From: Oscillospiraceae bacterium
GTDB lineage: Bacteria; Bacillota_A; Clostridia; Oscillospirales; Oscillospiraceae
NCBI GenBank assembly: GCA_017381835.1
Contig: JAFOBK010000212.1
Location: forward strand, 1 to 17,551
Direction of reading: 5' to 3'
DNA: 17,551 bases
A program made the translations under genes and the position numbers. Shown one piece after another: positions 1 through 5,786 of the stretch (within the stretch, counting starts at the first letter, position 1; every line of letters starts with the position of its first letter). The notes under the pieces were generated by a model. It was not told the DNA's origin. It did not search any database and saw only the letters and a list, made by a program, of their open reading frames with translations.

Positions 1-474
1 CTGCCCCTGCGGGTCACCCATAACGATACTAAGCTTAACAACGTCATGTTCCGTGCCTCCGACCGGACACCTCTGTGCGTCATGGATCTGGACACCACCA
101 TGCCCGGCCTTTCCGCTTATGACTTCGGTGATGCTATCCGCTTCGGTGCCTCCACCGCAGCCGAGGACGAAAAGGATTTGAGCAAGGTTTGGATGGATCT
201 GGAGCTGTTCCGTCTGTTCACCAAGGGTTATCTGGAAGCCTGCCCCAATCTGACGGAAAAGGAAAAAGAAGTGCTGCCCCTGGCTGCCTTCACCATGACC
301 CTGGAATGCGGCATCCGCTTCCTGGCTGACTACATCGACGGTGACAACTACTTCAGCATCCACTATCCGGAGCAGAATCTGGATCGCTGCCGCACCCAGT
401 TCAAGCTGGTGGCAGATATGGAAGCCAAGTGGGACAAGATGGCAAACATCGTCGCAAAAGCAGGAAATGAATAA
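1..474 (+). CDS. N-acetylhexosamine 1-kinase-like phosphotransferase (APH/choline kinase fold), 5' truncated
   Basis: The reading frame is open from the left edge, so only the C-terminal 157 residues are seen. It begins with the catalytic loop RVTHNDTKLNN, a Brenner-type motif whose Asp is the expected base. The metal-binding segment CVMDLDTTMPG follows, then YDFGDAIRFG. This combination is typical of the APH-fold subgroup that includes N-acetylhexosamine 1-kinase (NahK), which phosphorylates GlcNAc or GalNAc at C1 in the cytoplasm during mucin and milk glycan salvage. An internal ATG at 46 lies inside the kinase fold, after the catalytic loop, and is not the real start. The gene ends just before a strong terminator, so it is the last gene of its unit. 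The family call is solid. Substrate identity is inferred from resemblance only; another sugar 1-kinase is possible. Confidence 0.8.
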   Translation: MPLRVTHNDTKLNNVMFRASDRTPLCVMDLDTTMPGLSAYDFGDAIRFGASTAAEDEKDLSKVWMDLELFRLFTKGYLEACPNLTEKEKEVLPLAAFTMTLECGIRFLADYIDGDNYFSIHYPEQNLDRCRTQFKLVADMEAKWDKMANIVAKAGNE

Positions 475-481
475 ACATATT

Positions 482-515
482 TCGGCAGAAGGAAACTCCC
501 TTCTGCCGATTTTTT
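482..515 (+). terminator. Intrinsic terminator of the NahK-like kinase gene
   Basis: A perfect 10-bp stem (CGGCAGAAGG, 483-492; CCTTCTGCCG, 499-508) has a 6-nt loop and is followed by a run of six T at 510-515. It begins eight bases after the kinase stop codon. Confidence 0.9.
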
Positions 516-549
516 ATCCTGTATAGACACCTTCACTGCGTTAGAATCC

Positions 550-812
550 GTAGGGGAGGGTCTTGACCCTCCCGGCGGCACATACTTCCACTTTCCCATG
601 GAGTTTTCGGCAACATGCCACAAGTTTACAGGTATTGTCATCCTGAGTGAGCGCAGCGAATCGAAGGATCTACGCATTAACGATACTGCCAAGATCCTTC
701 GACTCCCGCTGGTCGCTCAGGATGACAAGGATTTGACATTTTGTGTTTCCACATTGGACTTTCGGCGAATACCAAATATATTCTGTGCGGGAGGGTCAAG
801 ACCCTCCCCTAC
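550..812. repeat. Palindromic intergenic repeat, copy 1 (interrupted)
   Basis: The ends are a perfect 24-bp inverted repeat (550-573 against 789-812), and each arm is itself a hairpin centred on GAGGGTC/GACCCTC. The outer signature GTAGGGG...CCCGGCGG and TTCTGTGCGGG...CCCCTAC is shared with the second copy at 5580-5687. Removing 155 bp between two TTTCGGC heptamers (605-611 and 760-766) leaves exactly 108 bp, the length of that second copy. There is no credible coding region. It looks like a non-autonomous, MITE-like or REP-like element; mobility is inferred. Confidence 0.75.
635..728. repeat. Inner inverted-repeat element nested in copy 1
   Basis: Two 37-bp arms (635-671 and 692-728) are imperfect reverse complements and match at both ends (TTGTCATCCTGAG... 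and ...TCGAAGGATCT). A 20-bp loop separates them. The TCATCCTGAG/CGAAGGATC motif recurs, from memory, between genes of many gut Clostridia. As RNA this would fold into a long hairpin. It is probably part of the 155-bp segment that interrupts the outer repeat. Confidence 0.75.
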
Positions 813-828
813 ATTTTCATATTCAATG

Positions 829-858
829 AAAAAAGGCACCGCCGAAGCGGTGCCTTTT
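829..858 (-). terminator. Terminator of the TIM-like/YjbQ unit (possibly bidirectional)
   Basis: An 8-bp stem GGCACCGC (835-842) and GCGGTGCC (847-854) encloses a CGAA tetraloop. It has an A run at 829-834 that reads as a U tract on the minus strand and a T run at 855-858 on the plus strand. It lies 13 bp past the stop of the YjbQ-like gene. Confidence 0.85.
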
Positions 859-871
859 ATTTATGCGTAAA

Positions 872-1498
872 TTATACGCGGCCTTCCAGCTGGTTATCGT
901 AGTGCAGGTCGTAAGCCTTCTCCTCGGGAGTGAACTTACGCAGGGTGTTGATAACAGCGCCGTCCTTCCACTTACGGCAGCCGACATCCTCGGTGGTACC
1001 CATAACGGTAACGTTAGCCTGACGGCGGCGGTTACGGACATGGTCCCAGTCGATGAAGTAGATGTGAGCGAATTCGCCGCCATCCAGCTTGCCGTCCTTG
1101 ATGGTCATGGTCTCGCTGCGGCCGAAGAAGACGGAGCGCAGGTGGCCGTCGGTGTTCATGGAGGTGTAGTTGCCGGGCTCATCAACGTAGCGGCCGAACT
1201 GTGCGTGGATGGGGCCGGGATGGCGGTAGTCACCCTCGTTGACGTAGTCGGGGATCATCTTACGCATGATGTCCAGCAGGTCGTGCTGCAGGAACTCCAG
1301 GTCGAAGGAGTCGATGTCGTGAGAGCACTCCTGAACCATGACGGAGCAGGTGGTGTGGTGGGAAACGATAGCGACGGTACCGTTCATAACGCCGGAATCC
1401 TTAACGATCTGCATGACTTCCTTAGAGATGTCGTGGAAAGTGGGGATCCAGCCGCGGGACTGCAGTTCCAGTTCCTTCTGATAAACTTTGAATTCCAT
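872..1498 (-). CDS. YjbQ/UPF0047 family protein with C-terminal extension
   Basis: This 208-residue cytoplasmic protein has the YjbQ hallmarks: SHHTTCSVMVQE at about 46-57, GHLRSVFFGRSE at about 118-129, and an FIDWDHVRNRRRQANVTVMG strand region at about 148-167. Classical YjbQ proteins are about 130-145 residues. This one has extra length in the middle and about 40 residues after the conserved core. The family has been annotated as a secondary thiamine-phosphate synthase because E. coli YjbQ shows weak activity of that kind; its physiological reaction is not settled. The start has a good GGAGG site. It lies 41 bp after the TIM-like gene and is probably co-transcribed with it, so a role in the same sugar pathway is more likely than thiamine synthesis. 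The family is confident; the function is open. Confidence 0.85.
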   Translation of the reverse strand: MEFKVYQKELELQSRGWIPTFHDISKEVMQIVKDSGVMNGTVAIVSHHTTCSVMVQECSHDIDSFDLEFLQHDLLDIMRKMIPDYVNEGDYRHPGPIHAQFGRYVDEPGNYTSMNTDGHLRSVFFGRSETMTIKDGKLDGGEFAHIYFIDWDHVRNRRRQANVTVMGTTEDVGCRKWKDGAVINTLRKFTPEEKAYDLHYDNQLEGRV

Positions 1499-1539
1499 AA
1501 ATATTTTCCTCCAATAATTTTATTTATTGCTTTCTTCTA

Positions 1540-2235
1540 TTAATGACGCTCGTCCCAAGCCTTGCGGACAGCAGCGATCATTTCTTCAACCATAGCGGGA
1601 CGGTCAGCAGCCTTTGCAACACCGGAAGAAGAACCGGTAGCATCAGCGCCGGCGATAATGGTGTTGTAAACGTCCTGGCCGTTGGCGATGCCGGCAGCAG
1701 TCAGAACCAGAACATCGGGGTCAACGCTCTTGACGCACTCAAATGCAGCTGCTACATACTCGGGGCCTACGGAAATGCCGGTACCGATCAGCTCGGAGGG
1801 CTCTGCCACAACGCAGGTAGGCTTCAGAGTGGCAATCTTGGAAGCTTCAGCCATAGAATCGGCGCAAACCATGGTCATCAGACCCACTTCCTTTGCGCGG
1901 GCGATGGTTGCAGCCAGGGTTTCAAAATCCAGGGGCTTTTCCACATGGTTCAGCTGGGTGCCCTCTGCGCCTGCAGCCACCAGGGATTCTGCCAGGGTAT
2001 CAGCAGTGCCTCTGCCCACGGGGATGGGATCCATATGAGGAGCAAAAACATGAATGTGCTTGGTTGCTTCCACAACTCTGCGAATTTCTACAACAGGACA
2101 GGTGAAGACGATCTCCACGCCGTACTTCTCGCTAGCCTTGTCAGCTGCCAGAGCCAGTTCCAGAACATCATCACCGTAGAGATAGGACTTGGGGCCGATC
2201 TCAAAGAAGGGTGCCTTAATAACGCCTCTTGCCAT
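1540..2235 (-). CDS. Triosephosphate isomerase family protein, archaeal-type, probably acting on another sugar phosphate
   Basis: This 231-residue TIM-barrel protein is shorter than the roughly 250 residues of bacterial TpiA and resembles the compact archaeal form. FFEIGPKSYLYG carries the candidate Lys (K16). HVFAPHMDPI carries the catalytic His (H67). GAEGTQLNHVEKPL matches the archaeal GAxGTxLNHxE stretch. VVAEPSELIGTGISVGPE carries the catalytic Glu (E145) and the flexible loop. GSSSGVAKA near 201-209 is the phosphate-binding region. The start is the ATG at 2235, which has AGGTGG upstream; an ATA/TTG-rich upstream extension to 2319 would run through the promoter. It is the first gene of a leftward unit with the YjbQ-like gene. 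Its place beside a DeoR regulator and a sugar kinase suggests an accessory isomerase, as EryH is for erythrulose phosphate, rather than the glycolytic enzyme. Confidence 0.85.
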   Translation of the reverse strand: MARGVIKAPFFEIGPKSYLYGDDVLELALAADKASEKYGVEIVFTCPVVEIRRVVEATKHIHVFAPHMDPIPVGRGTADTLAESLVAAGAEGTQLNHVEKPLDFETLAATIARAKEVGLMTMVCADSMAEASKIATLKPTCVVAEPSELIGTGISVGPEYVAAAFECVKSVDPDVLVLTAAGIANGQDVYNTIIAGADATGSSSGVAKAADRPAMVEEMIAAVRKAWDERH

Positions 2236-2247
2236 AAGAATAATCCA

Positions 2248-2257
2248 CCTTTCGTTT
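2248..2257 (-). promoter_or_regulatory. Putative DeoR half-site overlapping the ribosome binding site of the TIM-like gene
   Basis: On the minus strand this reads AAACGAAAGG, ten bases identical to 2454-2463 on the plus strand, and its GG begins the AGGTGG ribosome binding site. It shares the AAACGAAA core with the perfect inverted repeat at 2391-2413. Confidence 0.5.
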
Positions 2258-2278
2258 TTCATTAAATTCCATACTAAT

Positions 2279-2306
2279 ATTTTAGTACTTTTCAGCCAAT
2301 AGTCAA
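2279..2306 (-). promoter_or_regulatory. Sigma-A promoter of the TIM-like/YjbQ unit
   Basis: On the minus strand TTGACT (2306-2301) and TAAAAT (2284-2279) are separated by 16 bp. The start codon is 43 bp beyond the -10 box. Confidence 0.65.
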
Positions 2307-2323
2307 CCTTGTTTTGCATAAAA

Positions 2324-2337
2324 TAACGAAATCGTTA
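2324..2337. promoter_or_regulatory. Putative operator, 14-bp palindrome
   Basis: TAACGA-AA-TCGTTA is a perfect palindrome 17 bp upstream of the -35 box of the leftward promoter. It shares the AACGAAA core of the other operator sequences in this divergent region. Binding by the adjacent DeoR protein is inferred. Confidence 0.5.
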
Positions 2338-2390
2338 AATTAGCCAAGAAACCCCTGGGCAAACTGTGGACATTGCAGATTTTTCCTTTT

Positions 2391-2413
2391 AAACGAAAAT
2401 CACATTTTCGTTT
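2391..2413. promoter_or_regulatory. Probable main DeoR operator
   Basis: A perfect 10-bp inverted repeat AAACGAAAAT/ATTTTCGTTT with a CAC spacer ends two bases before the -35 box of the DeoR gene promoter. The AAACGAAA core resembles sites of other DeoR-family sugar regulators and recurs at 2248-2257, 2454-2463 and 3258-3269. The protein-site link is inferred from proximity and symmetry. Confidence 0.65.
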
Positions 2414-2415
2414 TC

Positions 2416-2444
2416 TTGACACTTGGAAAACATCCTGCTATGAT
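2416..2444 (+). promoter_or_regulatory. Sigma-A promoter of the DeoR-family regulator gene
   Basis: A consensus TTGACA (2416-2421) and TATGAT (2439-2444) are separated by exactly 17 bp. The ATG at 2474 is 29 bp downstream, so the leader is short. Confidence 0.8.
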
Positions 2445-2453
2445 AGAGCTATC

Positions 2454-2463
2454 AAACGAAAGG
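2454..2463 (+). promoter_or_regulatory. Putative DeoR half-site overlapping the regulator's ribosome binding site
   Basis: AAACGAAAGG is the exact mirror of 2248-2257 and its last bases form the AGGAAG ribosome binding site. It lies just downstream of the -10 box, where a bound repressor would block initiation. Confidence 0.5.
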
Positions 2464-2473
2464 AAGTGGTTCC

Positions 2474-3247
2474 ATGGCTGAGAGTAAGCTGAAAATTGAT
2501 CTGCGCCGGAATAAGATCCTGGAGCAGCTGAAAGCGGAAGGGAAAGTATCTGTTTCCCGTCTGGCCGCAGAGCTGGGCGCCACTCCCGTGACCATCCGCA
2601 ACGACCTGACCGCCCTGGAGCGGGATGGCTACTTAGTGCGGATGCAGGGCGGCGCTGTGATCGCTCCCCGACTGGAAAACCAGCTGGTGGGCACTGCCGA
2701 AGACCCCACCTTCCTGCAGAAGCAGGCGCTGGCGGAGGAAGTGGCAAAGCTGATCACCGACGGCCAGACCCTTTTCTTCAACTCCGGCACCACCACCCAT
2801 CACATTGCCCGGGCTTTAAAGGCCAAAAAACACCTGAATATTGTAACAAATTCTTTGGCAATTGCCATGGAACTGGGCAATATCCCCACCTTCCACGTAC
2901 TCCTGCTGGGCGGCGAAATCAATGCCAGCTACGGCTTCACCGCCGGCGGCGATTCCCAGGAGCAGCTGAGCAAATACCGGGCCGATTGGGCCATTCTCTC
3001 CGTGGACGGTGTCAGCGCCCAGGGCGGCATCACCACCTGCCACTCGGAAGAAGCCATTATCGACCGGCTGATGATGACCAATGCCAAAAAGCGGCTGATC
3101 GCCGCCACCGGCAATAAGATCGGTAAAGCCGGTTTCTCCCGGATCTGCGACAGCGACAGCGCAATCCAGCTGATCACCGATTCCACCTGTGAAAAAGAGT
3201 GTCTGCTGGCGCTGCAGGAGCGGGGCGTCAAGATTATAAAGGTATAA
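2474..3247 (+). CDS. DeoR-family transcriptional regulator of sugar metabolism
   Basis: This 257-residue protein has the two expected parts. An N-terminal DeoR winged helix (about 8-63) includes the recognition helix VTIRNDLTALERDGYLVRMQGGAV. A DeoRC ligand-sensing domain (about 80-235) carries FFNSGTTTHHIARAL, IVTNSLAIA, LLLGGEIN and the VDGVSAQGGITT segment of the phosphosugar-binding fold. Full-length family members are 250-260 residues, so it is intact. The ATG at 2474 has AGGAAG seven bases upstream. It is transcribed divergently from the TIM-like gene and lies upstream of the SIS and FGGY genes. AAACGAAA-type sites surround its promoter, suggesting autoregulation and control of both flanking units. 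The inducer is probably a sugar phosphate made by the neighbouring kinase or isomerases; this is inference. Confidence 0.93.
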   Translation: MAESKLKIDLRRNKILEQLKAEGKVSVSRLAAELGATPVTIRNDLTALERDGYLVRMQGGAVIAPRLENQLVGTAEDPTFLQKQALAEEVAKLITDGQTLFFNSGTTTHHIARALKAKKHLNIVTNSLAIAMELGNIPTFHVLLLGGEINASYGFTAGGDSQEQLSKYRADWAILSVDGVSAQGGITTCHSEEAIIDRLMMTNAKKRLIAATGNKIGKAGFSRICDSDSAIQLITDSTCEKECLLALQERGVKIIKV

Positions 3248-3248
3248 A

Positions 3249-3269
3249 GAAAATAATATTTTCGTTTTC
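3249..3269. promoter_or_regulatory. Putative DeoR operator upstream of the SIS/FGGY genes
   Basis: GAAAAT-AAT-ATTTTC is an inverted repeat directly after the regulator stop codon. Its right arm, extended, is ATTTTCGTTTTC (3258-3269), twelve bases identical to 2404-2415 in the main operator. It lies about 57 bp upstream of the next -35 box. Confidence 0.5.
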
Positions 3270-3326
3270 CCCTTCATTCCGTAACTTTTCACAGTTTGTC
3301 CCGCTGGATTTCTGCGCTTTTGTGCA

Positions 3327-3355
3327 TTGAAAGTCCTTCCCCAACGCAGTATTAT
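3327..3355 (+). promoter_or_regulatory. Sigma-A promoter of the SIS/FGGY operon
   Basis: TTGAAA (3327-3332) and TATTAT (3350-3355) are separated by 17 bp. The start codon at 3401 is preceded by AAGGAGAG. This allows the isomerase and kinase to be expressed independently of the regulator gene. Confidence 0.7.
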
Positions 3356-3400
3356 TTAAAGTAGAAAACCTATAACATACATGTAAGGAGAGTATTATTT

Positions 3401-4012
3401 ATGATTAGTCAGGAAGCTCTGAACCAGGCAAAGCAGGCCTACGATATCGAGGCAGCTTGCATCACCGAAATGAAGAATTACCTGGACGAAGCACAGTTCT
3501 CCGCAGCTGTGGAACTGCTGTCCAAGGCTCCCAAGATCGGCGCCGCCGGCTCCGGCCACTCCGGCATTCTGTGCCAGCATTTCTGCCATCTGATGTGCTG
3601 CATCGAGCGCCCCGCCCGTTTCATCTCCCCCGCTGAAGCTGTACATGGTGCCACCGGCTATCTGCAGCCCGGCGACGTTATGGTGTTCGCTTCCCGCGGC
3701 GGCAAGACCAAGGAGCTGCTGCCCATCGTTGACATCTGCAAGGCAAAGGGTGTCAAGATCATCACCATCACCGAAAACCTGGAGTCCCCTCTGGCTACCG
3801 CTGCTGACGTAGTCATCAAGCAGTATGTCAACCGCGAGACCGACAAGTGGAACGCTCAGGGTACCACCAGCTCCACCGCACTGTGCATGCTCTTCCACGC
3901 TCTACAGGCCGCTATCATCGAGGAGACCGGCTACCAGGCTGAGCAGTTCGCTCTGATCCATCCCGGCGGAGCTGTGGGTGAGCGTCTGAACAAGAAGGCT
4001 CTGGACGTATAA
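3401..4012 (+). CDS. Single-domain SIS sugar-phosphate isomerase (KpsF/GutQ-like)
   Basis: The protein has 203 residues and consists of one SIS domain (about 30-170). Motifs are GAAGSGHSG (48-55) in the phosphosugar site, PAEAVHGATGYLQPGD (77-92), FASRGGKTKELLPI (97-109) replacing the usual SxSGeT loop, NAQGTTSSTA (151-160), and the tail FALIHPGGAVGERL (183-196), which is characteristic of the KpsF/GutQ arabinose-5-phosphate isomerase group. The tandem CBS domains of full-length KpsF/KdsD (about 320 residues) are absent, as in compact catabolic SIS isomerases. It probably interconverts a ketose phosphate and an aldose phosphate in the cytoplasm. It shares a promoter with the FGGY kinase 30 bp downstream, implying successive steps. 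Family is sure; substrate is unknown. Confidence 0.88.
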   Translation: MISQEALNQAKQAYDIEAACITEMKNYLDEAQFSAAVELLSKAPKIGAAGSGHSGILCQHFCHLMCCIERPARFISPAEAVHGATGYLQPGDVMVFASRGGKTKELLPIVDICKAKGVKIITITENLESPLATAADVVIKQYVNRETDKWNAQGTTSSTALCMLFHALQAAIIEETGYQAEQFALIHPGGAVGERLNKKALDV

Positions 4013-4042
4013 CCAAACATCCAACCCAAGGGAGGATTATTT

Positions 4043-5491
4043 ATGTACTGTGGTATCGACTTAGGTTCTACCAACATTAAAGTTGCCATCTACTCCGAAG
4101 ATTTTAAGCTGATCGACCGTCAGAGCCGCCCCGTGGAATACATCCGGGAAAACGGTTTTGTGGAATTTGACGCTGTAACCTACTGCCAGATCCTGACGGA
4201 TCTGCTCACCGCCATGGTGGAAGACAACGGCATCAAGACCATCCGCCAGATCGCCTTCACCGGCCAGGCTGAGTCCCTGGTGGTGCTGGGTGCCGACGGC
4301 AAGCCTCTGATGAATGCCATCTCCTGGATGGACGAGCGCTCCACCGAGGAGTGCAAGCTCCTGGAGCAGCAGTTTACCCATGAGATCTGCGAAGCTGTCA
4401 CCGGTCAGATGGCGGTTCTGCCCACCTGGCCCGCCACCAAGATTCTGTGGCTGCAGAAGAACAAGCCTGAAATCTACGCAGCAGCCGACACCTACATGCT
4501 GCTGAAGGACTATGTGGTCTACTACCTGACCGGCGAAAAGAAGAGCGATATGTCCATCGCCACCTTCTCCTTCTACTTTGACATTTACAAGAAGTGCTAC
4601 TGGCAGGAAATGCTGAATGCCATCGGCGTGAAGCTGTGCCAGCTGCCTGAGCTGGTGGAGCCCTGCACCGTGGCAGGCGAGCTGAAGCCCGGTCTGATCC
4701 CCGGCCTGGAGCCCGGTACCGCTGTGAACGTAGGTACCCTGGACCACTTCGCCGGTATGATCGGCGCCGGTAACATTGCCCCCGGCGGTGTCACCCTGTC
4801 CACCGGTACCGTCATGGCTATGACCGTTATGGCTGACGAGTCCATGGCCCACAACACCGGTATCGCCATGCACTACGGCTTCCTGCCCGATACCCATATC
4901 ATGCTGCCCGTTGTAGAAAGCGGCGGTGTCAGCCTGGAGTGGTTCCGCAGAGCCTGCATGAAGAATGTTACTTACGATGAAATGAATGCCACCCTGGAAA
5001 GACGCAGCCGCAATGATCTGCTGTTCCTGCCCTACATGGTGGGTACCAACGCTCCCGAGTTCGATGCCGATGCCAAGGGTGTGTTCTGGGGTCTGCGCCA
5101 GGAGCATGACAACATCGATATGGCCGGTGCCATTATGGAAGGCGTCGCCTATGTGCTGCAGAAGAATCTGGTGCACATCCACAATAACGGCATCCGTCTG
5201 AACAACATCATCGCCACCGGCGGCGGTGCCAAGAGCCCCATCTGGTGCCAGCTGTATGCGGATATCACCGGTCTGCCCGTCCGGATTCCCGCCGAGAAGG
5301 AAGCTGCCTGCCTGGGCGCAGCTATGATCGCCGCTGTGGCCGACGGCAAGTTTGCCGACTTTAACGATGCCGCCAAGGAACTGGTCAGCTTCACCAAGGA
5401 ATATACCCCCAACCCCTGCGAGCATTACGAGCGCAAGTACCGCCGCTTCTGTAAGCTCTATGAGGCTGCACTGGAAATTAACAAGATTTAA
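4043..5491 (+). CDS. FGGY-family carbohydrate kinase
   Basis: This 482-residue kinase is of normal family length and has both actin-like halves. DLGSTNIK (6-13) is the phosphate-1 loop. QIAFTGQAESLVVL (69-82) and WMDERS (95-100) lie in the sugar-binding half. VGTLDHFAGMIGAGN (230-244) carries the probable catalytic base D234, and STGTVMAM (253-260) follows. ATGGGAKSPIWCQLYADITG (391-410) and EAACLGAA (420-427) form the ATP-binding half. It transfers ATP phosphate to a pentulose, hexulose or polyol; xylulokinase is the nearest general type, but the substrate cannot be fixed. It follows the SIS gene by 30 bp with an AGGGAGG site and ends at a strong terminator. The SIS and TIM-like enzymes probably act on its product. 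Confidence 0.92.
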   Translation: MYCGIDLGSTNIKVAIYSEDFKLIDRQSRPVEYIRENGFVEFDAVTYCQILTDLLTAMVEDNGIKTIRQIAFTGQAESLVVLGADGKPLMNAISWMDERSTEECKLLEQQFTHEICEAVTGQMAVLPTWPATKILWLQKNKPEIYAAADTYMLLKDYVVYYLTGEKKSDMSIATFSFYFDIYKKCYWQEMLNAIGVKLCQLPELVEPCTVAGELKPGLIPGLEPGTAVNVGTLDHFAGMIGAGNIAPGGVTLSTGTVMAMTVMADESMAHNTGIAMHYGFLPDTHIMLPVVESGGVSLEWFRRACMKNVTYDEMNATLERRSRNDLLFLPYMVGTNAPEFDADAKGVFWGLRQEHDNIDMAGAIMEGVAYVLQKNLVHIHNNGIRLNNIIATGGGAKSPIWCQLYADITGLPVRIPAEKEAACLGAAMIAAVADGKFADFNDAAKELVSFTKEYTPNPCEHYERKYRRFCKLYEAALEINKI

Positions 5492-5505
5492 CTCTCCTAA
5501 AGATA

Positions 5506-5540
5506 GGAAACACCCGCAGGACGCTCCTGCGGGTGTTTCC
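5506..5540 (+). terminator. Terminator hairpin after the FGGY kinase gene
   Basis: A perfect 16-bp stem (5506-5521 with 5525-5540; core CACCCGCAGGA/TCCTGCGGGTG) closes a CGC triloop 14 bp after the stop. The following T tract is weak (TTATGCGTTATTT), but the stem is very stable. Confidence 0.8.
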
Positions 5541-5579
5541 TTATGCGTTATTTATGTTATGTAAACTCATTCAGAGTCT

Positions 5580-5687
5580 GTAGGGGCGATTATCAATCGC
5601 CCGGCGGTACATCTACCCTTTCCACACCAGATTCGGGCGAATTCTATGTTGACTTCTGTGCGGGCCGTCGAGGGCGCCGGCCCCTAC
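5580..5687. repeat. Palindromic intergenic repeat, copy 2 (intact, 108 bp)
   Basis: It begins GTAGGGG and ends CCCCTAC. The left internal hairpin is GGGCGATT/AATCGCCC (5584-5591, 5595-5602) and the right one GGGCCG/CGGCCC (5662-5667, 5678-5683). CCCGGCGG (about 5600-5607) and TTCTGTGCGGG (about 5654-5664) match copy 1 at 550-812. The hairpin arm sequences differ between copies while pairing is kept, which points to selection for structure or exchange of arms. Confidence 0.7.
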
Positions 5688-5743
5688 GCTCTTAACGAGG
5701 AGAAACACTTGCGGTTTTCTTCATTTCTCTCCCATATCACAAG

Positions 5744-5776
5744 AAAAAGCACCACGGGTTCTTCCGTGGTGCTTTT
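5744..5776 (-). terminator. Terminator of the PIG-L gene
   Basis: A perfect 13-bp stem AAAAGCACCACGG (5745-5757) and CCGTGGTGCTTTT (5764-5776) has a 6-nt loop. The A run at its left supplies the U tract on the minus strand. It lies 10 bp past the PIG-L stop codon. Confidence 0.88.
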
Positions 5777-5786
5777 GTGTTTCCGA

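Noticed and set aside
598..870. Small plus-strand frame in the repeat region
   Set aside because: It translates the palindromic repeats (for example the CCTGAGTGAGCGC segment), has no ribosome binding site, and ends inside a terminator.
2236..2319. N-terminal extension of the TIM-like protein
   Set aside because: It would place the start inside the promoter, and the ATG at 2235 has a proper ribosome binding site and starts at the family's usual N terminus.
4061..5425. Long minus-strand frame opposite the FGGY kinase
   Set aside because: The Gly/His/Gln/Val-rich composition and complete overlap with a full-length kinase mark it as a shadow.
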